Positions 1 to 5,985 of a stretch of DNA of 13,950 bases are shown here, in pieces; position 1 is the stretch's first letter; each line of letters begins with the position of its first letter. This stretch comes from an uncultured Dialister sp. (lineage in GTDB: Bacteria > Bacillota > Negativicutes > Veillonellales > Dialisteraceae): assembly GCA_900543455.1 (NCBI GenBank), contig UQRR01000057.1:1-13950 (forward strand). The letters run 5' to 3'. The translations under genes and the position numbers were made by a program. Below the pieces are notes generated by a model. It searched no databases. It was given only the letters and a program-made list of their open reading frames with translations, and was not told the origin of the DNA.

Positions 1-30
1 TACTACCTGGAGTGAAAAAGGACACAAAAG

Positions 31-74
31 AAGGAGCTGTAAAGAAATGAATCCTCATTTCTTCACAGCTCCTT
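31..74. terminator. Bidirectional terminator after glutamine synthetase 1
   Basis: Arms 31-50 and 55-74 form a 20-bp stem with a single mismatch or wobble and a 4-nt loop. It begins 13 nt after the glnA1 stop codon. Read on the minus strand the stem is followed by a T-rich stretch (CTTTTG). On the plus strand it is followed by TTTTTCT, so it could stop transcription from both directions. It is the natural end of the glutamine synthetase region. Confidence 0.88.
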
Positions 75-87
75 TTTCTATTCTCTA

Positions 88-1986
88 TCAGCCGACAATG
101 TTCAGCGCATAGACAGCGTATTCTTTTTCCAGTGCTTCGGACTTCTTGGAGAGTTCGATCTGGAGATCAGAAGCGGTGTCATAGTCTTTGGCTTCCAGTG
201 CTTCTTTGAGCTTGGTCGCGATAGACTTGCTGGCTTTGGTATCTTTGATGAGTTCATATTTCTTTGCTGCGATAGATTCCCAACGTTCTTCATCGAGTTC
301 ATCTTCGCTGGCAAGCTTCTTGAAGCTCTTGACGAGTGCTTCTGTAGCCGGGATGATGCGGTCAACGAGTTCATTTTCCCAGCGGTATTCGATGGAATCA
401 AGGAAGGAGTCTACAATGACCTGATTTAAGCTGTCGCCGGCAGTGATGACAGCGACTTTGTCTTTGTTTGCCTTCATGGTCTTGATGTTTTCCCATACGG
501 TTGCCGGCGGCTTGCCGAAAGCAGCATCACGTTCTTCCTGTGTGAAGTCTTCGAATACGTTGTCTTCACAGCGATATGCGCGGCCTGCTTCGAGGTAGTC
601 GGCAGCTTCGCCCGGTTTCTTGGAGAGTTCGGCGAGAAGGTCTGCCGGTGCTTTGCCGGAGGTGATCGCATAGGTGATGCCGTCCAGTGCCGTCAGGAAG
701 AGGCAGGAGGCCGCGAGATAGGTATTGGTGAACGGGTTCGGTGCGCGCAGTTCGAAGCGGGTGGCTTTCGGGCTTTCGATGTCGCGGACAAGCCCGATCA
801 GGATGGTTCTGTTACGGGACGGTACTTCCGGATTGTGGCCGAGGGAAGTAACGATGCAGACTGGTGCTTCGAAGCCCGGTTTCAGACGGTTGAAAGCATC
901 TGTGGTGGAGGAAACGAATGGATTCGTTGCTTCGTAGTTTTTCAGGATGCCCATGATGAAGCCATAGCCGATGGTGGAGAGGAAGTCGGCTTTCATATCG
1001 CTCGGTGCCAGAAGGTTGATGGTCTTGCCATTCTTCAAAGAAGCGCAGATGCCGACATGGGTATGTTCGCCGGAGCCGGCGACGCCGATGATCGGTTTTG
1101 CCTGGAAGGAAACGTCGAGACCGTATTTGCGGAAGACTTCACGGATGATGATGCGGGCTTCGAGTTCATTGTCAGCAGCCTGCAGCGGATTCATAGAGAA
1201 GAGCCAGTCGAGTTCGAGCTGTTCGCAGACATCGACGGTATGTCCCAGATCGTCGACTTTCGGTTTGATACCGCCGACTTCTTTATGCCCCATTTCTACA
1301 TGCATGCCGCGAGCATCCAGTTCTTCGATGGCTTCTTCCATCGCAGTTCTGACGTTGCCGCGCATTCTCTGCCAGTACTGTTCCTGCAGTCTCTGGGAAA
1401 TGGACAGGTGCTGTACCGTTTCTGTTTCGCTCGGTGTCTTGACCCAGAATTCCAGTTCCGTGCCGATGGTGAATTTGATATCCTCGATCTCATCGACCGG
1501 CAGATTTTCCATGCCTTTGACCGGCTTGCCGCTTGCCAGGAGGCCTTTCAGCTTCTCAGCGACAAAAGCGCAAGACTCTTTCAGGATAGAACGGGAGTCG
1601 ATGAATTTGCCATTGTGAAGAAGGAAGCATGGGATGCGGAGCGTGCCGACCGGACGGCCATTGCTGTACAGGTTGTCTTCATTGTAGTCGATGTACCAGT
1701 TTACGCTGGCATCTGCGACCATGTCGACGCGGGCATCATTCAGTGTGGCGATGTTCATCAGAACGACAGAGGAGCCGTCGGTCTGTACGGCTGTACCGGC
1801 GAAGAAATCATCGTAGTTTTTCAGGAACAGTTCGATCGGCACCTTTTCATCGGTGTCATTGCCGGCCAGATCGATGCCGACCAGAGAAACGAAGCGGATT
1901 TCCGGATGGGTCTTGAGGAGTCCCAGGACGCCTTCTTTGCCAAATTCACCGGACGGGATATAGTACAGTAAGTCGTTGTTGATCAT
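88..1986 (-). CDS. glnA: Glutamine synthetase family protein, long form (paralogue 1)
   Basis: This 632-residue protein should make glutamine from glutamate, ammonia and ATP in the cytoplasm. The glutamine synthetase catalytic signatures are visible in order: GTELEF at 175-180, GHKEVGGI at 233-240, GSGEHTHVG at 304-312, the NPF...RLKPGFEAP segment at 355-375, SRNR at 390-393 and RFELRAPNPFTNTYL at about 410-424. After the catalytic core comes a charged, mostly helical C-terminal extension from about 440 to 632. It makes the protein far longer than ordinary type I enzymes (about 440-470) but shorter than typical type III enzymes (about 700). I do not see the usual type I adenylylation-site motif (NLYDLP). 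The ATG at 1986 has an AGGAGG site 8 nt upstream. The next gene upstream encodes a close paralogue, about three quarters identical by eye. Family membership is secure. Substrate specificity, and whether this copy is catalytic rather than regulatory, are inferred. Confidence 0.93.
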   Translation of the reverse strand: MINNDLLYYIPSGEFGKEGVLGLLKTHPEIRFVSLVGIDLAGNDTDEKVPIELFLKNYDDFFAGTAVQTDGSSVVLMNIATLNDARVDMVADASVNWYIDYNEDNLYSNGRPVGTLRIPCFLLHNGKFIDSRSILKESCAFVAEKLKGLLASGKPVKGMENLPVDEIEDIKFTIGTELEFWVKTPSETETVQHLSISQRLQEQYWQRMRGNVRTAMEEAIEELDARGMHVEMGHKEVGGIKPKVDDLGHTVDVCEQLELDWLFSMNPLQAADNELEARIIIREVFRKYGLDVSFQAKPIIGVAGSGEHTHVGICASLKNGKTINLLAPSDMKADFLSTIGYGFIMGILKNYEATNPFVSSTTDAFNRLKPGFEAPVCIVTSLGHNPEVPSRNRTILIGLVRDIESPKATRFELRAPNPFTNTYLAASCLFLTALDGITYAITSGKAPADLLAELSKKPGEAADYLEAGRAYRCEDNVFEDFTQEERDAAFGKPPATVWENIKTMKANKDKVAVITAGDSLNQVIVDSFLDSIEYRWENELVDRIIPATEALVKSFKKLASEDELDEERWESIAAKKYELIKDTKASKSIATKLKEALEAKDYDTASDLQIELSKKSEALEKEYAVYALNIVG

Positions 1987-2085
1987 TTTGAATTCCTCCT
2001 GCTTGATAATCGTGGATTGTTGGTCTTTGATTGCTGTTTGCCTATGGGTGAGGTTCGCTGATTCCTAACCTCCAACCCCTAATCT

Positions 2086-2161
2086 CTGGATCCTTTTACA
2101 CAGCTGGCGAAACCCCAGCGTGGAGTAGCAGTACTCCATTTTCCATAAACGTCTCATCCAG
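2086..2161 (-). ncRNA. Possible structured leader RNA of glutamine synthetase 1
   Basis: On the minus strand the leader can fold as a three-way junction. The closing stem is CTGGAT (2161-2156) with ATCCAG (2091-2086). It encloses a perfect 6-bp hairpin GGAGTA-CTGC-TACTCC (2137-2122) and a second hairpin, GCTGG / CCAGC (2119-2103), extended by neighbouring CAC/GTG bases with a bulge. An outer CAAC/GTTG pairing is also possible. It lies between the terminator at 2190-2234 and the gene's ribosome site. I recognise no known riboswitch class. The fold was found by eye and has not been tested for covariation. Confidence 0.33.
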
Positions 2162-2189
2162 GTTGTCCCCCCTATTTGAGCTTGCCTGT

Positions 2190-2234
2190 AAAATAAAAAT
2201 GACCTACTCTCTGGGTATCCAGAGAGTAGGTCAT
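2190..2234 (-). terminator. 16-bp terminator hairpin between the two glutamine synthetase genes
   Basis: Arms 2199-2214 and 2219-2234 are perfectly complementary over 16 bp with a 4-nt loop. On the minus strand they are followed at once by TTTTTATTTT, the textbook intrinsic terminator layout. It lies about 115 nt after the upstream synthetase's stop and about 200 nt before the downstream synthetase's start. It may simply end the upstream transcript, or act as an attenuator if transcription of glnA1 starts before it (TATACA is visible at 2250-2255 on the minus strand, but without a good -35). Confidence 0.85.
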
Positions 2235-2260
2235 CTTCGGCCAGATGAATGTATAGTTGG

Positions 2261-2309
2261 TTAGTAGTGACTGGTGACTGGTAGCTAGGGATTAGTGGCT
2301 AGGGATTAG
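2261..2309. repeat. Heptad repeat array, seven units
   Basis: Seven consecutive 7-base units fill the segment exactly: TTAGTAG, TGACTGG, TGACTGG, TAGCTAG, GGATTAG, TGGCTAG, GGATTAG. Each unit contains TAG or TGA on the plus strand, and most contain TAG or TAA on the minus strand. This array sits about 40 nt beyond the glutamine synthetase 2 stop codon, unlike the arrays that reach into a stop codon elsewhere in the window. Confidence 0.85.
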
Positions 2310-2349
2310 AAATTTCATTTCCCCCTCGCCCTGATGCACCAGCATTTCT

Positions 2350-4245
2350 CTAGTCCAGAATATTCAGCGCATAGACGCGATATTCTTTTTCCAGTGCTTC
2401 TGCTTTCTTTGCCATTTCCACCTGCAGCGTGGAAGCGGTATCGAAATCATTCGCCTCGAGAGCTTCCTTCAGGCGGGTGCAGAGGCATTTCTCATCCTCT
2501 GTATCCTTAGCGAGCTCGATGCGCTTCGCCTTGATGGCTTTCCAGCGTTTTTCATCGATCTTATCGTCGTTATCAAGCTTCTTATATCCTCTGACAGCCA
2601 GTTCGGTGCCTGGAATGATCCGATCGATCAGCTCATTCTTCCAACGGTAAAGGATGGATGCGACAAAGGAGTCTACAATCTGTTCAGAGATCGCACCGCT
2701 CTTGGTGAGCGCAGCGACTTTGTCCGGATTGGCTTTCATGATCTTGACATTGTCCCAGACGGTAGCCGGCGGCTTGCCGAAAACAGCATCGCGTTCTTCC
2801 TGCGTATAGTCTTCGAATACGTTGTCTTCGCAGCGATATTCTCTATCCTTGTCAAGGTATCCGGCTTCTTCTCCGGCTTTCTTAGAAAGCTCGGCGAGCA
2901 GCTCTTCCGGACCTTTCCCGGAAGCGAGCGCATACTCGATGCCATCCAAAGCAGTCAGATACAGGCAGGAAACGCAGAGATAGGTATTGGTAAACGGATT
3001 CGGCGCACGGAGTTCGAAGCGGGTCGCTTTCGGATTTCCGATATCACGGATGAGCCCGATCAGGATGGATCTGTTTCGAGACGGCAGCTCCGGCTTATGT
3101 CCCAGAGAGGTGACGATGCAGACCGGTGCTTCGAAGCCCGGCTTCAGACGGTTGAAAGCATCGGTGGTCGAGGAAACGAATGGATTCGTCGCTTCGTAGT
3201 TGTTGAGGATGCCCATGATGAAGCCATAGCCGATGGTGGAGAGGAAATCTGCCTGCATATCCTCCGGCGCCAGAAGATTGATGGTCTTGCCATTTTTGAG
3301 AAGAGCAGCAAAGCCGACATGGGTGTGTTCCCCGGAGCCGGCGACGCCGATGATCGGTTTCGCACGGAAGGAGACGTCGAGCCCATTTCTGCGGAATACT
3401 TCACGAACCACAATGCGGGCTTCCAGTTCATTGTCTGCTGCCTGCAGCGGATTCGTCGAGAAGAGCCAGTCGAGCTCAAGCTGTTCGCAGACGTCGAAAA
3501 TATGACCGTCATCATCGATCTTGGGTTTGATCCCGCCGACTTCTTTATGTCCCATTTCTACATGCATGCCGCGGGCATCGAGTTCTTCGATCGCCTGTTC
3601 CATGGCGGTGCGGACATTGCCGCGCATGCGTTGCCAGTACTGCTCCTGCAGACGCTGGGAAATGGAAAGATGCTGTACGGTTTCCTTTTCACTCGGTGTC
3701 TTCACCCAGAATTCCAGCTCTGTGCCGGTGGTGAATACGATATCCTGGATCTCAGAGAACGGGAAATTTTCCATTCCCTTGACCTGTGCGCCGACCAAGA
3801 GCTTTCGGAGGCGGTCAGCGACATATTCGCAGGACTGCTTCAGAATGGAACGGGAATCAATGTATTTGCCATTGTGGATGAGGAAGCTCGGAATGCGGAG
3901 TGTGCCGATCGGAAGGCCTGTCTCTTCATCCACGTTGTCATCATTATAGTCTACATACCAGTTCACGGTGCTGTCGGCGACCATGTCGACGCGCGCATCG
4001 TTCAGTGTGGCGATATTCATAAACACGACAGAAGAACCATCTGTCTGGACAGCTTTGCCGGCGAAGAAATCTTCGTAGTCCTTCATGAAGATCTCGATCG
4101 GGATGCGTTCATCTGTATCATTGCCTGCAAGATCGATTCCGACCAGAGAGACGAACCGAATTTCCGGATGCTGTGCCAGTAAAGAAAGTACCCCTTCTTT
4201 GCCATACTGTCCAGCAGGGATGCAGTACAATAAGTTTTTGTTCAT
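2350..4245 (-). CDS. glnA: Glutamine synthetase family protein, long form (paralogue 2)
   Basis: This 631-residue protein is a close paralogue of the next gene downstream and shares all its synthetase signatures: GTELEFWV, GHKEVGGIKPK, GSGEHTHVG, NPFVSSTTDAFNRLKPG, SRNR and RFELRAPNPFTNTYL. It also has the same C-terminal extension of about 190 residues. The predicted reaction is ATP-dependent glutamine formation in the cytoplasm. I chose the ATG at 4245 because AGGAGG lies 6 nt upstream and the protein then begins MNKNLLY, matching the paralogue's MINNDLLY. An in-frame ATG at 4281 adds 12 residues but has no ribosome site. The gene has its own promoter (4378-4406) followed by a terminator-like hairpin in the leader. 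The two copies differ most in the C-terminal extension and around residues 105-115. Which copy supplies the main cellular activity cannot be told from sequence. Confidence 0.93.
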   Translation of the reverse strand: MNKNLLYCIPAGQYGKEGVLSLLAQHPEIRFVSLVGIDLAGNDTDERIPIEIFMKDYEDFFAGKAVQTDGSSVVFMNIATLNDARVDMVADSTVNWYVDYNDDNVDEETGLPIGTLRIPSFLIHNGKYIDSRSILKQSCEYVADRLRKLLVGAQVKGMENFPFSEIQDIVFTTGTELEFWVKTPSEKETVQHLSISQRLQEQYWQRMRGNVRTAMEQAIEELDARGMHVEMGHKEVGGIKPKIDDDGHIFDVCEQLELDWLFSTNPLQAADNELEARIVVREVFRRNGLDVSFRAKPIIGVAGSGEHTHVGFAALLKNGKTINLLAPEDMQADFLSTIGYGFIMGILNNYEATNPFVSSTTDAFNRLKPGFEAPVCIVTSLGHKPELPSRNRSILIGLIRDIGNPKATRFELRAPNPFTNTYLCVSCLYLTALDGIEYALASGKGPEELLAELSKKAGEEAGYLDKDREYRCEDNVFEDYTQEERDAVFGKPPATVWDNVKIMKANPDKVAALTKSGAISEQIVDSFVASILYRWKNELIDRIIPGTELAVRGYKKLDNDDKIDEKRWKAIKAKRIELAKDTEDEKCLCTRLKEALEANDFDTASTLQVEMAKKAEALEKEYRVYALNILD

Positions 4246-4312
4246 TTGAGTCCTCCTATAGACTTTCTTGAATTCCACCATTTTTTAGATTGAAAATAAG
4301 CTATATGAATCA

Positions 4313-4347
4313 ATAGAAAATGACCCATCCCGGTAGGAATGAGTCAT
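4313..4347 (-). promoter_or_regulatory. Terminator-like hairpin in the glutamine synthetase 2 leader (possible attenuator)
   Basis: On the minus strand, arms at 4347-4336 and 4331-4320 pair over 12 bp around the tetraloop TACC and are followed by TTTTCTATT. Two of the pairs are G-U in the minus-strand RNA and would be C-A mismatches in the plus-strand RNA, so the structure belongs to the minus-strand transcript. It lies roughly 25 nt downstream of the expected transcription start of glnA2, so it is inside the leader and not only a terminator for yqeY. Its flanks (AGATGAC ... GTCATTTT) match those of the hairpin before glnA1. The U tract is modest. Confidence 0.6.
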
Positions 4348-4377
4348 CTTTGACGCAGCATATGAACTTATGGATTA

Positions 4378-4406
4378 AGAATACACCACGCTTCTTACTT
4401 TGTCAA
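4378..4406 (-). promoter_or_regulatory. Promoter of glutamine synthetase 2
   Basis: On the minus strand a perfect -35 TTGACA (4406-4401) is separated by exactly 17 nt from TATTCT (4383-4378). Transcription would start near 4371, just after the yqeY stop codon, giving a leader of about 125 nt that includes the hairpin at 4313-4347. Confidence 0.72.
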
Positions 4407-4415
4407 GCCTTTCGC

Positions 4416-4865
4416 CTAAGCAAGCAGTTTGCGGACGATCTGATTGATCAGCTTTCCGTCTGCCTGTCCTTTAAGCTTCGCCATGACAGCTTTCATCACA
4501 GAGCCCATGTTTTTCTGCCCAGGATCCATGGCATCGACGATTTCCTTGACTGCTGCTTCAACGGCTTCCGGAGTCATTTCTGCCGGCAGGTATTTCTCAA
4601 GTACATCGATCTCCGCTTTGGTCTGTTCAACCAGGTCTTCTCTTCCGGAACCCTCGATCTCAGACAGAGTTTCTTTCCTCTGCTTCACTTCTTTCCGGAG
4701 AACCGCAAGAACCTGATCATCATTGAAGTCCGCGTGTCCGTTGTCGATTTCAGCCTGTCTGATGTGAGCACGAGCCATGCGGATCGTGTTCAGAGCAAGC
4801 TTTCCTTCTTCTTTCGCTTTCATAGCTGCTTTCATGTCAGCCATGAGCTGTTCTTTGATTGACAA
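4416..4865 (-). CDS. yqeY: GatB/YqeY domain protein
   Basis: A 149-residue cytoplasmic helical protein of the YqeY family, related to the C-terminal tRNA-binding domain of the GatB amidotransferase subunit. The family features are the N-terminal charged helices (SIKEQLMADMKAAMKAKEEGKLALNTIRM), the central RKEVKQRKE and YLPAEMT segments, and the C-terminal MGSVMKAVMAKLKGQADGKL block. Length is normal for the family. Translation most likely starts at a TTG at 4865, because AAGGTGA lies 6 nt upstream and the reading begins (M)SIKEQL, the usual N-terminus. It follows rpsU by 21 nt in one operon, the common Firmicutes arrangement. The molecular role is poorly defined; tRNA-related binding is inferred from homology. 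Confidence 0.92.
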   Translation of the reverse strand: MSIKEQLMADMKAAMKAKEEGKLALNTIRMARAHIRQAEIDNGHADFNDDQVLAVLRKEVKQRKETLSEIEGSGREDLVEQTKAEIDVLEKYLPAEMTPEAVEAAVKEIVDAMDPGQKNMGSVMKAVMAKLKGQADGKLINQIVRKLLA

Positions 4866-4886
4866 AACTAATCACCTTACAACCTA

Positions 4887-5063
4887 TTATTTAAACTTAC
4901 GTTTTCTAGCGGCTTCAGATTTCAGTTTACGTCTTACGCTGGGCTTTTCATAATGTTCACGTTTTCTTACTTCAGAAAGAACCCCGGCTTTTTGGCAGGA
5001 ACGTTTAAATCTGCGAAGAGCACTTTCAAGAGTTTCGCCCTTTTGAACTTTGATTTCAGACAT
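4887..5063 (-). CDS. rpsU: 30S ribosomal protein S21
   Basis: A 58-residue very basic protein starting MSEIKVQKGETLESALRRFK and ending in a lysine/arginine-rich tail (RRKLKSEAARKRKFK). Both are hallmarks of bS21, a small-subunit protein near the 3' end of 16S rRNA that helps mRNA engagement. The length is normal for the family. The ATG at 5063 follows a purine-rich GGGAGGGAGGG stretch that gives a strong ribosome site. It is the first gene of the rpsU-yqeY operon and is driven by the near-consensus promoter at 5116-5144. Nothing unusual is seen in the protein. Confidence 0.96.
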   Translation of the reverse strand: MSEIKVQKGETLESALRRFKRSCQKAGVLSEVRKREHYEKPSVRRKLKSEAARKRKFK

Positions 5064-5115
5064 CTATATCCCTCCCTCCCAATAAGACTGATGGGGTGCT
5101 ATTGCACACTTAATT

Positions 5116-5144
5116 AGTATAAAGTACAAGTGGCATTCTGTCAA
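5116..5144 (-). promoter_or_regulatory. Promoter of rpsU-yqeY
   Basis: On the minus strand a perfect TTGACA (5144-5139) and TATACT (5121-5116) are separated by 17 nt. The expected start is near 5109. The 45-nt leader holds a small GTGC-AATA-GCAC hairpin and then the rpsU ribosome site. Confidence 0.85.
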
Positions 5145-5163
5145 TCTGTTTTATGAAAAAAAG

Positions 5164-5230
5164 TGACTAGGGACTAGGGATTAAGGATTAGGGATTAGAC
5201 CAAGAGACTAGGAGACATCTGACATCTGAC
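5164..5230. repeat. Heptad repeat array upstream of rpsU
   Basis: Five contiguous units TGACTAG, GGACTAG, GGATTAA, GGATTAG, GGATTAG fill 5164-5198. After a short irregular stretch come two CATCTGA units. The 7-base period is the same as in the other arrays of this window, but here the array lies next to the rpsU promoter, separated from the HIT gene's 3' end by the GGGCATCGCC module. Confidence 0.8.
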
Positions 5231-5245
5231 TTCTATCCTCCAGCC

Positions 5246-5293
5246 TTCGGGCATCGCCCCATATATATTCGCGGCAAAGCCGCCACCTTCATT
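5246..5293. repeat. 48-bp dispersed repeat, copy 1 (downstream of the HIT gene)
   Basis: Matches 5907-5954 at 47 of 48 positions. It contains two short inverted repeats, GGGC-ATC-GCCC and GCGGC-AAA-GCCGC, joined by the AT-rich spacer CATATATATTC. It is followed directly by the heptad array that reaches the HIT stop codon. There is no T tract, so it is not a convincing intrinsic terminator. Confidence 0.88.
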
Positions 5294-5317
5294 TCTAATT
5301 CCTCATTCCTCATTATT
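5290..5317. repeat. Heptad array overlapping the HIT gene stop codon
   Basis: Four units CATTTCT, AATTCCT, CATTCCT, CATTATT run in phase. The stop codon of the HIT gene (TAA on the minus strand, 5315-5313) lies inside the last unit. Minus-strand readings of these units give TGA, TAG and TAA. Confidence 0.8.
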
Positions 5318-5666
5318 TTTCAGGGAATGGCGGCCAGCCCATTTCTTTACCGCCGATGATATGAGCGTGGAAATGGAAGACGGACTGTCCTGCTTTTTCG
5401 CCCGTATTCATGACGAGGCGGAAGCCATTTTCTTTCAGACCGGCTTCTTCCGCGATCTTCTTCACGACAAGGAAAAAGTCGGAGAAGTTTTTGTTGTACT
5501 CTTCGTCGAAAGCCAGAATGTTGTCGACATGTTTTTTAGGAATGACAAGGATATGGACCGGTGCGCAGGGCTCGATATCCTTGAATGCAAACCAGTTGTC
5601 ATCTTCGTAAACTTTGGTGCTCGGGATTTCTCCGGCAGCGATCTTGCAGAAAATGCAGTCAGACAT
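5313..5666 (-). CDS. HIT-family (HINT-like) nucleotide-binding protein
   Basis: A 117-residue histidine-triad protein expected to hydrolyse phosphoramidate or acyl-adenylate bonds on AMP-type nucleotides in the cytoplasm. The histidine triad HFHAH is at 98-102 in the context QSVFHFHAHIIGG. The N-terminus carries the CxxC pair (Cys4, Cys7) with the CIFCKIAAGEIPS signature of bacterial HINT proteins. FKDIEPCAPVHILVIPKKH at 28-46 is the conserved nucleotide-pocket strand. Length is standard. The ATG at 5666 has AGGAGG 7 nt upstream. It stands alone between two repeat-rich gaps. A weak promoter-like pair (TTCTGT, 17 nt, TATGAT) lies at 5802-5830 on the minus strand. The physiological substrate is not evident. 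Confidence 0.94.
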   Translation of the reverse strand: MSDCIFCKIAAGEIPSTKVYEDDNWFAFKDIEPCAPVHILVIPKKHVDNILAFDEEYNKNFSDFFLVVKKIAEEAGLKENGFRLVMNTGEKAGQSVFHFHAHIIGGKEMGWPPFPEK

Positions 5667-5738
5667 GGTGATTCCTCCTTAAATAACTAACAAAGGGTTT
5701 CGCAGGTTCTATAGGTTCAGAGGTTCAACGGGGGTGGT

Positions 5739-5765
5739 GCGGCGCAAAAAACAATGAAGCGCCGC
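5739..5765. repeat. GCGGCGC hairpin module, copy 1
   Basis: Inverted arms GCGGCGC (5739-5745) and GCGCCGC (5759-5765) enclose a 13-nt A-rich loop. The same module, with GGTG before it and GAAGC at the second arm, occurs at 7460-7486 and 13038-13065. It has no T tract on either side, so it does not look like a normal terminator. Confidence 0.8.
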
Positions 5766-5767
5766 AG

Positions 5768-5798
5768 AATTATGATAGCGCTACGCGCCGTCATAATT
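5768..5798. repeat. Long inverted repeat upstream of the HIT gene
   Basis: AATTATGA (5768-5775) pairs perfectly with TCATAATT (5791-5798). The enclosed bases form a second GCGC-TAC-GCGC stem, offset by a 2-nt internal loop. It abuts the GCGGCGC hairpin module and appears only in this gap. It may be a DNA-level site or a transcript hairpin. No protein-binding site is recognised. Confidence 0.6.
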
Positions 5799-5849
5799 GG
5801 AATCATAGCCTGCAGACCTTCCTTACAGAACGGTCAGTGTGCTAAATTC

Positions 5850-5900
5850 AGAAGTCAGACGTCTGAAGTCTGATGTCTCCCAGTCACTAATCACTTACAA
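5850..5900. repeat. Degenerate heptad tract between mtaB and the HIT gene
   Basis: Irregular 7-base units such as TGAAGTC, TGATGTC and ACTAATC are recognisable, including the palindrome AGACGTCT. The period is less strict than in the neighbouring arrays, so this is probably a decayed or mixed array. Confidence 0.45.
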
Positions 5901-5906
5901 GCTACT

Positions 5907-5954
5907 TTCGGGCATCGCCCCATATATATTCGCGGCGAAGCCGCCACCTTCATT
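5907..5954. repeat. 48-bp dispersed repeat, copy 2 (downstream of mtaB)
   Basis: Identical to 5246-5293 except for one base (GCGGCGAAGCCGC here, GCGGCAAAGCCGC there). It is in the same orientation and the same position relative to its gene: just beyond the heptad array that contains the stop codon. Its GGGCATCGCC core recurs, inverted, near 7500-7520 and 13079-13100. Confidence 0.88.
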
Positions 5955-5985
5955 CCTCATTTCTAATTTCTAATTCCTAATTTTC
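5951..5985. repeat. Heptad array overlapping the mtaB stop codon
   Basis: Five units CATTCCT, CATTTCT, AATTTCT, AATTCCT, AATTTTC run in phase. The mtaB stop codon TAG (5979-5977 on the minus strand) falls at the junction of the last two units, so the final codons of mtaB are in register with the repeat. On the minus strand the units read as GAATTAG/AAATTAG, giving repeated TAG stops. Confidence 0.8.

Noticed and set aside
2190..2234. ANTAR-type antiterminator target before glnA1
   Set aside because: ANTAR sites need paired hexaloop hairpins with conserved A and G in the loops. Here the loop is a 4-nt ATAC and no matching upstream hairpin is seen.
4246..4281. Upstream ATG giving glutamine synthetase 2 twelve extra residues
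   Set aside because: No ribosome site precedes it. The extra residues span the AGGAGG of the downstream ATG, whose product aligns with the paralogue's N-terminus.
5246..5293. 48-bp double hairpin as an intrinsic terminator of the HIT gene
   Set aside because: Neither stem is followed by a T tract on the minus strand; it is recorded as a repeat only.
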